Origin: SLRI01 sp964460465
GTDB taxonomy: Bacteria > Pseudomonadota > Alphaproteobacteria > Geminicoccales > Geminicoccaceae
Reading direction: 5' to 3'
DNA: 64,000 bases
Assembly (NCBI GenBank): GCA_964460465.1
Contig: CAYWSB010000006.1
Coordinates: forward strand, 1-64,000
A program made the translations under genes and the position numbers. The notes beneath the pieces were generated by a model. That model did no database searches and was not told where the DNA came from. It saw only the letters and a list, made by a program, of their open reading frames with translations. This document shows, in pieces, positions 53,994 through 63,312 of the stretch (its first letter is position 1; each line of letters opens with the position of its first letter).

Positions 53994-54332
53994 AGGTCCT
54001 CCCCAGAGAGTTCGGGCTGAGACAGCGATCGAGCGACAGACCAGCGCACGACCGAGTGGCGCGGGTTTTACCGGGCCACTACCGCCGTGACATTGGTCTA
54101 AAGCGCGCATGGTGGAAGGACCCCGTCCACGCGGCGGGCCGGTGCGGCGCGGAGCCGGTCCCGCGGCGGCCACCCCGCATCAGCAAAAACACCCGCCATT
54201 ACAGCCGGTTGCACGGACACCAAGGCGACTCCGTCGAGGCCCCGCCGACGCCAAGGGGCCGGCGCAGCGGCAAAACATCGCGGCGCGTCGGAAATCGCCC
54301 CGTTGCGGCAGACCGACGCAAGCCGCGGGGCC
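53994..54332. other. divergent upstream region
   Basis: This lies between DUF4212 (minus) and the FNR box of the sqr-like gene (plus). I see no gene, hairpin with T-run or repeat in it. It should contain the promoter of the DUF4212-symporter unit. Confidence 0.5.
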
Positions 54333-54346
54333 TTGATCCATATCAA
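54333..54346 (+). promoter_or_regulatory. FNR/FixK-type binding site
   Basis: TTGAT-CCAT-ATCAA is a perfect match to the FNR/FixK anaerobox TTGATNNNNATCAA. It lies 82 nt before the sqr-like ATG, in a short AT-rich stretch inside high-GC DNA. Its position fits class II or class I activation, depending on the start site. Confidence 0.75.
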
Positions 54347-54427
54347 TTCGACAATTTATGAAACTGTGTAAGTGATGGCTCCGCAGCCTGCCGCGGCAGG
54401 GTTTTGGGGCTTCAGGGGAGGTCGAGC

Positions 54428-55786
54428 ATGACCAGTGTCTCGCGCCGGGTCGCCGGCGGCCTTGTCGACATCGTCTCGAGCGCCGCCGACCGCCGGCGCT
54501 TTCTGCAGCTCGCCGCCGGCGGGCTCGGCGGCGCCTGGTTCTTCGGCCCGGGGCGCGGCAGCGCCGGCGCGGTCCAGACCTCGGCCCGCATCGTCATCGC
54601 CGGGGCCGGCGCCGCCGGTCTCGCCATGGCGGCGCGGCTGAGCGCCCGCCTCGACGGCGCCTCGATCACCATCATCGACGGCCGCAAGGCGCACTACTAC
54701 CAGCCGGGCTTCACCCTGATCGCCGCCGGCCTCAAGCAGCCCGGCTACGCGACCTCGACCACGGGCCAGTTCATCCCGCGCCGGGTCGAGTGGATCGAGG
54801 AGGCGGTGGCCGAGTTCGACCCGGACAGCCACTCGGTGACCACCGCCGGCGGCCGGCGCGTCGACTACGACTACCTGATCGTGGCGACCGGCCTCGTGCT
54901 CGACTACGCCGCGATCGACGGCATGTCGGTCGACCTCGTCGGCAAGAACGGCATCGGCAGCGTCTATGCGAGCCCCGAGGCCGCGGCCGCCACCTATGCC
55001 GAGATGTCGCGCTTCGCCGATACCGGCGGGGTCGGCCTGTTCCTCCGCCCCGAGACCGAGATGAAGTGCGCCGGCGCCCCCTTGAAGTACACCTTCATCA
55101 CCGAGGACACGCTCGGCCGCCGCGGCAACCGGTCCAAGGCCGAGCTGATCTACGCCTGCCCGCAGGGGGCCCTCTTCTCGGTGCCGATCGTGGCCGAGAA
55201 GGTGCGCATGCTCTACGCCGAGCGCGGCATCCAGACCCGCCTCAAGCACACGCTCAAGGCGATCGATCCCGGCCGCAAGGTCGCGACCTTCGAGACCGAG
55301 GCGGGCTCGACCGAGATCGGCTACGACTTCGTCAACGTCGTCCCGCCGATGCGCGCCCCCGAGGCGGTGCGCAACAGCCCGCTGCCCTGGCAGGAGGGCA
55401 ACTGGGCCGCCGACGGCTGGATCGAGGTCGACCGCGGCAATCTCCGCCACAAGCGCTATCCCAACGTCTTCGCCGTCGGCGACGTCGCCGGTGTGCCCAA
55501 GGGCAAGACCGCGGCCAGCGTCAAGTGGCAGGTGCCGGTCGCGGTCGACCACCTCGTGGCGGAGATCGCCGGTGGGACCAGCGACGCGGTCTTCACCGGC
55601 TACACCTCCTGCCCGCTGATCACCCGGATCGGCCGCGCCATGCTGGTCGAGTTCGACTACAACGACAACCTGGTCCCCTCCTTCCCCGGCGTCATCGCCC
55701 CGCTCGAGGAGCTCTGGGTGAGCTGGGTCATGAAGGAGACCGCCCTGAAACCCACCTACGTCGCCATGCTGCGCGGCCAGGCCTGA
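54428..55786 (+). CDS. sulfide:quinone oxidoreductase-like flavoprotein with Tat signal
   Basis: The 452-residue protein has a twin-arginine signal (DRRRFLQ at about 21-27, then a hydrophobic stretch) and an FAD motif GAGAAG (59-64). It carries the SQR fold with Cys214 (EMKCAGAP), Cys244 (YACPQG) and Cys395 (TSCPLI). The Cys set suits sulfide oxidation, and an exported location resembles flavocytochrome c/SoxF-type proteins. A GGGGAGG site precedes the ATG. DUF5368 follows by 12 nt and an FNR box lies upstream. Confidence 0.85.
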   Translation: MTSVSRRVAGGLVDIVSSAADRRRFLQLAAGGLGGAWFFGPGRGSAGAVQTSARIVIAGAGAAGLAMAARLSARLDGASITIIDGRKAHYYQPGFTLIAAGLKQPGYATSTTGQFIPRRVEWIEEAVAEFDPDSHSVTTAGGRRVDYDYLIVATGLVLDYAAIDGMSVDLVGKNGIGSVYASPEAAAATYAEMSRFADTGGVGLFLRPETEMKCAGAPLKYTFITEDTLGRRGNRSKAELIYACPQGALFSVPIVAEKVRMLYAERGIQTRLKHTLKAIDPGRKVATFETEAGSTEIGYDFVNVVPPMRAPEAVRNSPLPWQEGNWAADGWIEVDRGNLRHKRYPNVFAVGDVAGVPKGKTAASVKWQVPVAVDHLVAEIAGGTSDAVFTGYTSCPLITRIGRAMLVEFDYNDNLVPSFPGVIAPLEELWVSWVMKETALKPTYVAMLRGQA

Positions 55787-55798
55787 GGAGACCGTGCC

Positions 55799-56167
55799 AT
55801 GAAGGAGCTCGAGATCGGCGTGTTCGTCTCGGTGTTCATCGAGATGCTGGGGCCGGTGCTGTTCTGGCTGCTGGTGGTGGCAGCCGTCGCCGTCACCGCC
55901 GCCTTCGTCTGGGTGCTCGTGCGCGATCGCGGCCTCGACAGCCGGCGACTGGTGCGCGCCCAGGCGGTGGGCCTCCTGGGCGGTGTGGCCGGCATCCTGT
56001 TCATGCAGTGGATCACCAACTCGGGTTTCCGCGACATCGGCGGCCCGGTCGACCTGATGCTGGTGGCCCTGATCTTCGTCCTCGGTGCCATCGGGGCCGC
56101 GATCCTCGCCTACACCATCCAGGCCGTGGTGCTGGGCGAGCCGGAGCCCACGCTCGACGCCGCCTGA
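55799..56167 (+). CDS. DUF5368 membrane protein
   Basis: The 122-residue product has three membrane segments: FVSVFIEMLGPVLFWLLVV, a second near residues 55-72 (VGLLGGVAGILFMQWI) and a third near 85-110. It ends with a short acidic tail. It matches DUF5368, a small family regularly found after sqr-like genes. A role as membrane partner of the exported flavoprotein is inferred only from this pairing. Confidence 0.83.
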   Translation: MKELEIGVFVSVFIEMLGPVLFWLLVVAAVAVTAAFVWVLVRDRGLDSRRLVRAQAVGLLGGVAGILFMQWITNSGFRDIGGPVDLMLVALIFVLGAIGAAILAYTIQAVVLGEPEPTLDAA

Positions 56168-56229
56168 GGCGGACCGTCCTCGCGCGGGCTGACCGGGCGA
56201 GGGCAAGGCCCGTGCGTTGATCTTCAAAT

Positions 56230-56275
56230 CTACAGATTCGGTAGAGTTGTAGGATAACCTATCGGCCGCTATGCT
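56230..56275 (+). promoter_or_regulatory. candidate autoregulated promoter of the AbrB/PIN pair
   Basis: TTGTAG (56247-56252) and TATGCT (56270-56275) are spaced by 17 nt and form a moderate sigma-70 promoter. TCTAC and GTAGA half-sites (56230-56234 and 56242-56246) flank AGATTCG. A further TGTAG overlaps the -35. Repeated half-sites near the promoter fit AbrB autoregulation. Confidence 0.4.
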
Positions 56276-56311
56276 GACGGTCTGGTGAAGCTTGTGCAGG
56301 AGCGGGACGCG

Positions 56312-56593
56312 ATGACGCTGGTCAAGGTGCTGCGCGCGGGCCAGGTGACCCTGCCGGCCGAGGCGCGCAAGGCCCTGGCGCTCAAGGAAGGCGACTACCT
56401 CGAGGCCGAGGTGGTCGAGGGGACGCTGCGCCTCAAGCCCGTCTCGCTGGTGGATCGGGCGGCGCTGTGGCGCAAGTTGCACGAGGCGCAACGGACCGTC
56501 CGCTACAAGGGGCCGGTGCCACGGCCGGATCCGGACGCGGAAGAGACCTGGATCCACGAGATCGTAAGGGACTTCCGCGCACGTGACGGCTAG
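56312..56593 (+). CDS. AbrB/MazE-type antitoxin
   Basis: The 93-residue product has an AbrB/SpoVT swapped-hairpin fold (KVLRAGQVTLPAEARKALALKEGDYLE in part). A C-terminal toxin-binding helix follows, ending in EETWIHEIVRDF. I chose the ATG at 56312 by conservation; a GTG at 56285 is possible. Its end overlaps the PIN toxin start by 11 nt, the expected translational coupling. Confidence 0.88.
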   Translation: MTLVKVLRAGQVTLPAEARKALALKEGDYLEAEVVEGTLRLKPVSLVDRAALWRKLHEAQRTVRYKGPVPRPDPDAEETWIHEIVRDFRARDG

Positions 56594-57029
56594 GGCGGTC
56601 CTCGACACGTCCGTCCTGGTCAGCACCTTTCTCACGCCGAACGGCATTTCCGGCCAACTGCTCCAGGCGGCCGAGGACGGCCGTTTCATCCTCTGTCTGT
56701 CGCCGGCCATTCTCCAGGAGTTGCGCCGCGTTCTCTTGCGCGAGCCCAAGCTTCAGCGCCGCTACGGCTACGGCACATCTGCCGTCGACGACCTCTGCTC
56801 GAGCCTCGCCGGTCTCGCCGTCCTCGTCACCGACCTGCCCGACCTCGCCGGCGCCGTGCCGCTCGACCCGAAGGACGACATGGTGATCGCGACCGCCGTC
56901 GCCACCCGCGCCGACGTGCTGGTCACCGGCGACCGCCGCCATCTGCTCTCGCTGGGTCGCTACGGGACAATCCGCATACTCGGCCCGCGCGCCTTCCTCG
57001 ACGAGCTCGCGCCGACGAGCGACCGCTGA
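56583..57029 (+). CDS. PIN-domain toxin
   Basis: The 148-residue PIN protein has Asp8 in AVLDTSVLVSTFLTP, a Glu in LQELRRVLL, an Asp pair in DPKDDMVIATAVATRAD and a final VTGDRRHLL. The metal-binding acidic set is complete. It belongs to the subgroup of putative toxin components distinct from VapC. It starts with GTG. Intact, unlike the locus at 30611-31231. Confidence 0.88.
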   Translation: MTARAVLDTSVLVSTFLTPNGISGQLLQAAEDGRFILCLSPAILQELRRVLLREPKLQRRYGYGTSAVDDLCSSLAGLAVLVTDLPDLAGAVPLDPKDDMVIATAVATRADVLVTGDRRHLLSLGRYGTIRILGPRAFLDELAPTSDR

Positions 57030-57032
57030 CGC

Positions 57033-58667
57033 TCACTGCGTGCCGGGCGGCGGGCCGCTGAAGGCCTGGACGAAGAACGGCCGGAACGCGGTCATCGGGT
57101 ATTCGGCCGAGGCCGCGGTCGGCGTCATGCCCGGGGTGAAGCCCCAGGCCAAAAAGGGCTCGAGCAGCGCCGGGTCGCCGCTGATGACGTGCACCGGCAC
57201 CGCCCGCTCCTCGCTCGTGCCGCTGATCCGTGCCGCCGGCTCGTGGTCGCCGAGCAGGATCAGGAGCGTGTCGGCATTGCCGTAGCGTCGGGCATGCGAC
57301 TGCAGCGTCGCGTAGACATAGTCGACCGACCGGCTGTAGGCGGCGAGCAGCGTCTCGTGGTCGCGCCACACGTCGCGCGGCAGGCCGCCGTCCTTGGGCA
57401 GGTCGTGGACGATCGAGCCGTCGCCCAAAAGCTCCCACGGCTCGACCACCGGGATGTCGGGGGTGAAGGGGGCGTGGCTCGAGATCAGCGCCGCCTGCAG
57501 GAAGACCGGTGGCCGCTCGGCCAGCGGCCGGTTGCGCTCGGCGTTCTCGAGCACCCAGAGCGTGTACTGGTCGGGCATCGTCACCCACTGCAAGGGCGGG
57601 CCGCGATAGCCGAAATCGTCGGCGAAGTACCATTTGTCGAAGCCCAGGTTGCGGACCTCGGGCCAGGGATTGACGATCGCCGGCTTGCCCAGGACGGTGC
57701 GATGGCCGGCGCGGCGGAAGAGATGGGCGAGGTCGGCCGCGGCGTCCTGCAGGTATTGCCGGTGCGACAACTGATCCGCGGTCCACACCCCCGAGGCCAG
57801 GGTCGCGTGCGCCAGCCAGGACTGGCCGCCGATGGTCGGCGAGACCAGCCAGCCGGAGACGGCCTGCAGGCCCTGCGCGTCGAGATCCGCCTCGAAATCC
57901 GCGAGCCTCGCCAGCATGCGGTCCTTGAACGGCTCGCGGGTCGAGGCGCTGCGGCCGACCGATTCGATCCAGAGCAGCAGCACGTCCTTGTCCTGGAGCC
58001 CGGTCAGCAGGTGCTCGGCCGGGATCCCCCTGACCGGATCGTCCGCGTAGGCAGCGCGCCAGCGGTCGCGCGCCTCGAGGCCCGCCCGGCTGCGCTCGAG
58101 CTGCAGCCGGAGCTGGTCGAAGCCGTGCGCGGTCGTGACGATCGGCATGGCCTCGAGCCGGCCGAGGCCGAACAGCGCCGCCGCCAGGACCGCGACGCCG
58201 AGAACGAGCGGGCGCGGTGCCTCGGCGGCGCGCCGCTGCCAGGCCCAGGCCAGCGCCGCGGCCAGCGGCAGGACGACCAGCGCCGCCGCGGCCAGGCCCA
58301 GGGTCAGCGGCCACCCGAGGGCGGCGAAGCCGATCTCGACCAGCGACAGGCCGAGCGGGATGTCGAAAAGTGCGGTGAACGGGCGGCCCATCCACTGCCA
58401 CACCAGCTGGTCGCCGAGCCTGAGCCAGAGCATGACGCCAAGGAGCCCGGCGGCGAGCCAGGCCCAGAGGCGGCCGGGCAGCAACGCCGCCACCACGAGG
58501 GCCACGACCGGCTCGAGCGGCAGCCGCCAGGTGGCGAGACTGGCGAGCTCGGCCACGCTCCGCGGCTGGTTGAAGGCGACCACCAGGGCCAGGCTGAGAG
58601 CCAGCAGGCTGACCCAGCTGCCGCTGCGGATGATGGTCGGGGCGGCCGTCTCAGACGGCTTCGGCAC
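57033..58667 (-). CDS. LtaS-like sulfatase/phosphoglycerol transferase family protein
   Basis: The 544-residue inner-membrane protein has about five N-terminal membrane segments (residues 15-180) and a large periplasmic alkaline-phosphatase-superfamily domain. Likely metal and nucleophile positions occur in LLLWIESVGRSA, TIGGQSWLAHATLASG, and LILLGDHEPAARI with the HDE-type site. The layout is like LtaS or OpgB, which transfer phosphoglycerol, or EptA-like transferases. The substrate is unknown. It overlaps the CDP-alcohol gene end by 17 nt. Confidence 0.83.
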   Translation of the reverse strand: MPKPSETAAPTIIRSGSWVSLLALSLALVVAFNQPRSVAELASLATWRLPLEPVVALVVAALLPGRLWAWLAAGLLGVMLWLRLGDQLVWQWMGRPFTALFDIPLGLSLVEIGFAALGWPLTLGLAAAALVVLPLAAALAWAWQRRAAEAPRPLVLGVAVLAAALFGLGRLEAMPIVTTAHGFDQLRLQLERSRAGLEARDRWRAAYADDPVRGIPAEHLLTGLQDKDVLLLWIESVGRSASTREPFKDRMLARLADFEADLDAQGLQAVSGWLVSPTIGGQSWLAHATLASGVWTADQLSHRQYLQDAAADLAHLFRRAGHRTVLGKPAIVNPWPEVRNLGFDKWYFADDFGYRGPPLQWVTMPDQYTLWVLENAERNRPLAERPPVFLQAALISSHAPFTPDIPVVEPWELLGDGSIVHDLPKDGGLPRDVWRDHETLLAAYSRSVDYVYATLQSHARRYGNADTLLILLGDHEPAARISGTSEERAVPVHVISGDPALLEPFLAWGFTPGMTPTAASAEYPMTAFRPFFVQAFSGPPPGTQ

Positions 58668-59385
58668 GGCGCAGCAGATCGCGCAGGTCGCGGCCGAACG
58701 ACCACAGCAGCAGGGCCAGAGCCGCCAGCGCGAGAGCCGGGGCGAAGGCAGCCAGCGGCGGGGCGAGACCGGCGACCAGACAGCCGAGCGACGCCGCGCA
58801 GACGACCTTGCGGCCGCGGCTCTCGCGCAGCGGCGATCTGAGCACCGGCCAGACGCGGCCCGCCAGGGCGAAGGCCGGGCGCAACAGGCCGATCACCAGC
58901 ACCCACAGCCCGACCAGCGCGAAGGCGGCGAGGCAGAGGGCGAGCGTGATCGTGAAGGTGGTGTCGGCACCCATGTCGAAGCGCTCGCCGAAGGCGCTCG
59001 TTTCCTGCCGGCGGCGGGCGAGCCAGCCGTCGACGCCGTCCAGCGCCAGGGCGACGACGGCGACGCCGAAAATCTCCCAGGACGGCAACACCGAAGGGGC
59101 CCCCGGCCAGACCGCGAGCAGCAGCAGGGTGACCAGAACGAGGCGCAAGAGCGTCACCCAGTTGGCGAGGCCGAACCGCCCCGCATCACCCCGGCTGTGG
59201 AAGCGCCAGAGGATACCGGCAGTGACCAGCGCCACCACCACGCCCGCGGCCCCGAGCGGCAGGTCGGCCACCGCCGCGAGTCCGATGGCCACGGCCATGA
59301 CCGCCGCCACGAAGCCGGCGTCGGCGACGACGCTGCGCCAGGGCTCGCGCGCCAGCGGCAACTGCGCAGCCTCGAGGATGCTCAT
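58651..59385 (-). CDS. CDP-alcohol phosphatidyltransferase family protein
   Basis: The 244-residue membrane enzyme has the signature D-G-x2-D-G-x2-A-R-x8-G-x3-D-x3-D in DGVDGWLARRRQ and GERFDMGAD, with several hydrophobic helices. It likely joins a CDP-activated diacylglycerol or alcohol to an alcohol head group. An N-terminal extension of about 80 residues (two helices) is unusual. It sits directly upstream of the LtaS-like gene, suggesting production of a phospho-head group for the latter. Confidence 0.85.
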   Translation of the reverse strand: MSILEAAQLPLAREPWRSVVADAGFVAAVMAVAIGLAAVADLPLGAAGVVVALVTAGILWRFHSRGDAGRFGLANWVTLLRLVLVTLLLLAVWPGAPSVLPSWEIFGVAVVALALDGVDGWLARRRQETSAFGERFDMGADTTFTITLALCLAAFALVGLWVLVIGLLRPAFALAGRVWPVLRSPLRESRGRKVVCAASLGCLVAGLAPPLAAFAPALALAALALLLWSFGRDLRDLLRRAEAV

Positions 59386-59510
59386 GTATCGGAAGTCCCT
59401 CACCGGCCATTTATCCGCCGGCGGTGCACACCGCGGAATCGACAAAACGATGATGAAATTAGGACGGCGCGATGGCAAGACCAGTCGCGCACGCCCCGAG
59501 CCGGGCCACG

Positions 59511-60524
59511 TCAGGCGGCGACCTTGCGCCGCCGGATGTGACCCTCCGCGAGATACCATTCGGCGGTGCGGCGCACCCCCTCGGCGAGGCTCACCCGGGG
59601 CGCATAGCCCAGCACCTGCCGCGCATGCTCGATCGAGAACGCCCGGTGCTTCTTGAAGAAATGCGCCCGGCGCGGGTGCAGGGGCGGCTCGATGCCGAGC
59701 GGCTTGCAGATCCCCTCGCAGGCGACGGCGGCGGCTTCCAGCGGCCAGTAGGGCAGCCGCAGCCAGGGCTTGGGCACGCCCAGGGCCTTGGCGATCTCGG
59801 CCACCCACTCGTTGAGCGAGACCCAGCGGTCGCCGGCGATGATGAAGGTGCCGCCGAGCGCCGCCGGATGCTCGCCGCACAGCAGGATGCCGTCGACCAG
59901 GTCGTCGATGTAGACGAGATGGTAGAAGGTCTCGCCCGAGCCGAACATCACGAAGCGGCCGTCGTTGACCGACTTGAAGAGCTTGAGAAAGCGCAGGTCG
60001 CCCGGGCCGTACATGCCGGCCGGGCGGAAGACGACACCCGGCAGCCCGGCCTTGAACGCCGCCTGCGCCGCCTGCTCGCCCTCGAGCTTGGTGCGCTGGT
60101 AGATGTCGCCGGGGTTGAAGGGGCTGGTCTCGGTGCAGGGGAACTCCTGCACGTCGCCGTGCACGCCGATGGTCGAGCAGTGGATGGTCCGCGCCACCCC
60201 GTGCTTGCGCGCCGCCTCGAGTACGTTGACCGTGCCGCCGACATTGATGTCGGCATAGTAGCTGTCGGGGTGCTTCGCGGTCCGGTAGACGGCGGCGATG
60301 TGGTAGATCCTGGCCACCCCCGCGGCGGCGCGCTCGACATCGGCGCGCTCGCGCAGGTCGCCGGTCACCAGCTCGACCCCGGCCGCCGTCAGGTGGTCGG
60401 TCTTGGCCGTGGGGCGGACCAGGGCGCGCACCGGATGGCCGTCACGGCGCAGGCGAAGGGCCAGGTGCCCGCCGCAGAAGCCGGTCGCACCGGTGACCAG
60501 AACGGGTGTCTCTGCGGCTGACAT
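59511..60524 (-). CDS. NAD-dependent epimerase/dehydratase
   Basis: The 337-residue extended short-chain dehydrogenase has VTGATGFCGGH (Rossmann Gly motif), a catalytic YxxxK in DIYQRTKLEGEQ, and FRPAGMYGPGD. It has the length of UDP-sugar epimerases and of hopanoid-associated HpnA-like proteins. Substrate unknown. A GGAAGCGAG site precedes the ATG at 60524. It is separated from the CDP-alcohol gene by 125 nt on the same strand. Confidence 0.85.
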   Translation of the reverse strand: MSAAETPVLVTGATGFCGGHLALRLRRDGHPVRALVRPTAKTDHLTAAGVELVTGDLRERADVERAAAGVARIYHIAAVYRTAKHPDSYYADINVGGTVNVLEAARKHGVARTIHCSTIGVHGDVQEFPCTETSPFNPGDIYQRTKLEGEQAAQAAFKAGLPGVVFRPAGMYGPGDLRFLKLFKSVNDGRFVMFGSGETFYHLVYIDDLVDGILLCGEHPAALGGTFIIAGDRWVSLNEWVAEIAKALGVPKPWLRLPYWPLEAAAVACEGICKPLGIEPPLHPRRAHFFKKHRAFSIEHARQVLGYAPRVSLAEGVRRTAEWYLAEGHIRRRKVAA

Positions 60525-60765
60525 GATCGCTCGCTTCCTGCTGGTGGCCATTGCCCGCCCTGCCGCCGCCGGGGCGAGGCGGCTCGGCTGCATCGACAGG
60601 ACGGCACGTGGGTCGGTTCCGGAAAACGGCGAGGCCGGCCGGCCCGCCCGCAGCCGCCGGCCCCCGTGCCCGGACGCCAGCCGGTAGGTAGAGCCAAAGT
60701 GCTGGCGCGACAACGGCCAAGGCGATGCCGGCAACGGGCGGCCACGACCGGGGCGCCCCGACCGG

Positions 60766-62469
60766 TCAGCGCAGCGCCAGGTCGACCAGCCCCGGCACCG
60801 CTACCGCCAGTGGGACGGCGCCGCCGATCCGCGCCCGGTTGCGGGCGAGGTCGGCGCCGAAGGCCGCCAGCGCCCGGGCCAGCTCGGCGGCGGTCCAGCC
60901 CAACTCGGCCGCCAGCACGTCGGCGGCGACCCGCAGCCGCATCACGTCGAGCCGGCCGGTCGCAACCTCGTCGAGGCGCCGAACCAGCACGTCGTCGAGC
61001 CGGAGCGCCATCTCCTGACGCACCGCATGGCGCACCCGCGCCGCGAAGATCGCCTCCGGCGAGCGGTCGGACGACGGTGCCGCCGCCAGCACCTCACGCC
61101 ACCCGCCGCCGTGCTCGGCGACCAGGCGATCCAGCTCGACTCCGCCACCGGGCGCGGCAGCCGCCGCTTCGGCGCGGCAGCGATCGGCATCGAAGCCCCG
61201 GGCACCGGGCAGCGCATCCTGCCAGGTGCGGCAGGGCGCGGCGGTCACGCCCAGCCTGGCGATGGCGAGATCGACCAGATGCTCGGCGACCAACCGCGCG
61301 GTCGTGTACTTGACCCCCTGCACGCTCAAGAGACCGCGGATGCCGTCGGTCGCGGCGTGGTCGACGACGACGCCGCGACGGCTGCGCTGCACCTCGCTGC
61401 CGCGCGGCTCCCTGGCGGCCGGGGTCAGGCCGCCATAGCAGTAGACGATGTCGTCATGGCGCAATGCCGCCGGCGGGAAGGCATCGTTGATCTCGGCGAT
61501 GAAGGCGTCGAGCCAGCCGTCGTCCACGGCGAAGGCGTCGGGATCGTCGGCGTAGACCAGATGGCTCGTGCCGATCAGCGACAGCCCCTGCCAGGGCTGG
61601 ATGAAGAACAGCCGGCCGTCGGCGCCCGGCACGACCGTGTCCGGACGGCGGCGGCTGCTGACCGCGATCGCGTGGTCGCCCGTGAGCGGCCGGCGGACGA
61701 CGAGGTTCATGCCGCGCGACAGCCCGCCGAACGGCTGGCTCCGGCGCCCCGGCAGGGTTTCGAGCAGCGTGCCGGCATAGGGGCCGGCGGCGTTGACGGT
61801 GAGCCGGCCGGTGATGGCGAGCCGACCGCCACCGAGCCGGTCCAGGGCCCGCACACCCCGCACCTCGCCATCCGCGGCGTGCAGAGCCTCGGCCGCGACG
61901 TAGTTGGCCACGACCGCGCCCGCGGCGGCGGCGTCGCGCACGATCTCGAGCAGCAGCCGGTCGGCATGGCGCATCTGCACGTCGTGCCACACGGCACCGC
62001 CGTTGACGCTGGCCGGCTCGAAGCCCTGCATCAGCGCCCGACAGGTGTCCCGGCAGACGACCCGCCCCGCCGGCACGCGCGGCAGCGACGGCTCGCCGCC
62101 CCGCGTCAGCAGATCGTAGACGCCGAGGCCGATCCGCATGGCCAGCGGGCTGCGCGCGCCGACACCCTTGGTCGGCATCACGAACGGCAGCGGCTCCAGA
62201 AGATGCGGCGCCATGTTGAGCCAGCGGCGCTGCTCGAGGGCGGACTGCCGCAGCCGCTCGATGTCGAGCTGCTGCAGGTAGCGCAGCCCGCCATGCACCA
62301 GCTTGAAGGAGTTGTGCGACGTCGCCCCGCCGAAGTCGCCGCGACTGACGAGGGCGGTGCGCAGGCCACGCTTGGCGGCGTCCCGGGCGATGCAGGCGCC
62401 GTAGATGCCGGCGCCGACGACGACGAGGTCGAAGTCCCCCGCCTCCAACGCCCCCAGATCGCGCTTCAC
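60766..62469 (-). CDS. FAD-dependent glycerol-3-phosphate dehydrogenase-like protein
   Basis: The 567-residue product resembles GlpD. It has an FAD motif in VVGAGIYGACIARDAA, GGATSHNSFKLVHGGLRYLQ and NAAGPYAGTLLE. A C-terminal helical domain is typical of GlpD. GlpD oxidises sn-glycerol 3-phosphate at the membrane. Its placement between a methyltransferase and an epimerase makes a special role in glycan or lipid head-group synthesis possible. The GTG at 62469 overlaps the methyltransferase stop (GTGA). Confidence 0.85.
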   Translation of the reverse strand: MKRDLGALEAGDFDLVVVGAGIYGACIARDAAKRGLRTALVSRGDFGGATSHNSFKLVHGGLRYLQQLDIERLRQSALEQRRWLNMAPHLLEPLPFVMPTKGVGARSPLAMRIGLGVYDLLTRGGEPSLPRVPAGRVVCRDTCRALMQGFEPASVNGGAVWHDVQMRHADRLLLEIVRDAAAAGAVVANYVAAEALHAADGEVRGVRALDRLGGGRLAITGRLTVNAAGPYAGTLLETLPGRRSQPFGGLSRGMNLVVRRPLTGDHAIAVSSRRRPDTVVPGADGRLFFIQPWQGLSLIGTSHLVYADDPDAFAVDDGWLDAFIAEINDAFPPAALRHDDIVYCYGGLTPAAREPRGSEVQRSRRGVVVDHAATDGIRGLLSVQGVKYTTARLVAEHLVDLAIARLGVTAAPCRTWQDALPGARGFDADRCRAEAAAAAPGGGVELDRLVAEHGGGWREVLAAAPSSDRSPEAIFAARVRHAVRQEMALRLDDVLVRRLDEVATGRLDVMRLRVAADVLAAELGWTAAELARALAAFGADLARNRARIGGAVPLAVAVPGLVDLALR

Positions 62470-63308
62470 GCGTCGGGCTTCGGGCCGGCGGACCGCCCGT
62501 CCTTGCTGGCGAAGAGCAGCAGATGGTGGCCGGTGCCGGCCACCCAGCCGCGCGGCAGGGCGTTGAAGAGATCGACGAAGAGGGTGTTGAACAGCCGGGC
62601 CTTGAGACCCTTGTGCACTCTGGTGCGGACCGGGAAGCGCTCGACCACCAGCCGCCGCTCGGCGAAGGGGGCGGCCATGGCCTGGAGCTCGGCGGCCCCC
62701 AGCCAGTGGAACACCGGCGCGGCCAGATGGTCGATCTCGACCTTGGCCAGGCGGTGCATCAGCCGCAGCCACGAGCGGCGGTTGACGGCCATCAGGATCG
62801 CCGTGCCACCGGGTGACAGCACGCGGTGGATCTCCCGGACGACGCGCTCGGGGTGCGGCGTGAAGTGCAGGACGGTGTGGCAGTAGACGAGGTCGAAGCT
62901 GGCATCGGCGAAGCTCATGGCCTCGCCGTTCATGACCAGAAAACGGCCATCGAGCCCGCGCTGCGCGAAATTGGCCCGGGCGAGCTCGATCGCCGTGGGT
63001 GCGATGTCGATGCCGGTGACCCGGGCGCCGCCCAGGGCGAAACGGGCGGTGTCGTTGCCGAGGCCGCAGCCCACGTCGAGCACGGCCTTGCCGGCATGGC
63101 CGCCGTAGTCGATCAGCCGCTCGAGGTAGTCGAGCTTCTCGAAGCGATAGGCCTCGGTCTCGGCGAAGAAGGCCCGGCTGCCCGGCTCGCTGCTGGCGAT
63201 CGGCCAGTCGGTGACGTGCGCGTTCCAGTAGTCGCGCACCGCCGTCATCGCCGGGTCGAGCGACGGTGCCGCGGCTGGGGGTACGTGGTCTCGGACGGCG
63301 GCTGCCAT
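62466..63308 (-). CDS. class I SAM-dependent methyltransferase
   Basis: The 280-residue protein has the SAM-binding motif VLDVGCGLGND, then GIDIAPTAIELARANF and SFDLVYCHTVLHF, followed by the Methyltransf_11 pattern VVREIHRVLSPGGTAIL. The acceptor is unknown. I chose the ATG at 63308, between the glycosyltransferase stop and the conserved part; a later ATG at 63248 is possible. It is coupled to the GlpD-like gene. Confidence 0.86.
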   Translation of the reverse strand: MAAAVRDHVPPAAAPSLDPAMTAVRDYWNAHVTDWPIASSEPGSRAFFAETEAYRFEKLDYLERLIDYGGHAGKAVLDVGCGLGNDTARFALGGARVTGIDIAPTAIELARANFAQRGLDGRFLVMNGEAMSFADASFDLVYCHTVLHFTPHPERVVREIHRVLSPGGTAILMAVNRRSWLRLMHRLAKVEIDHLAAPVFHWLGAAELQAMAAPFAERRLVVERFPVRTRVHKGLKARLFNTLFVDLFNALPRGWVAGTGHHLLLFASKDGRSAGPKPDA

Positions 63309-63312
63309 CGGC

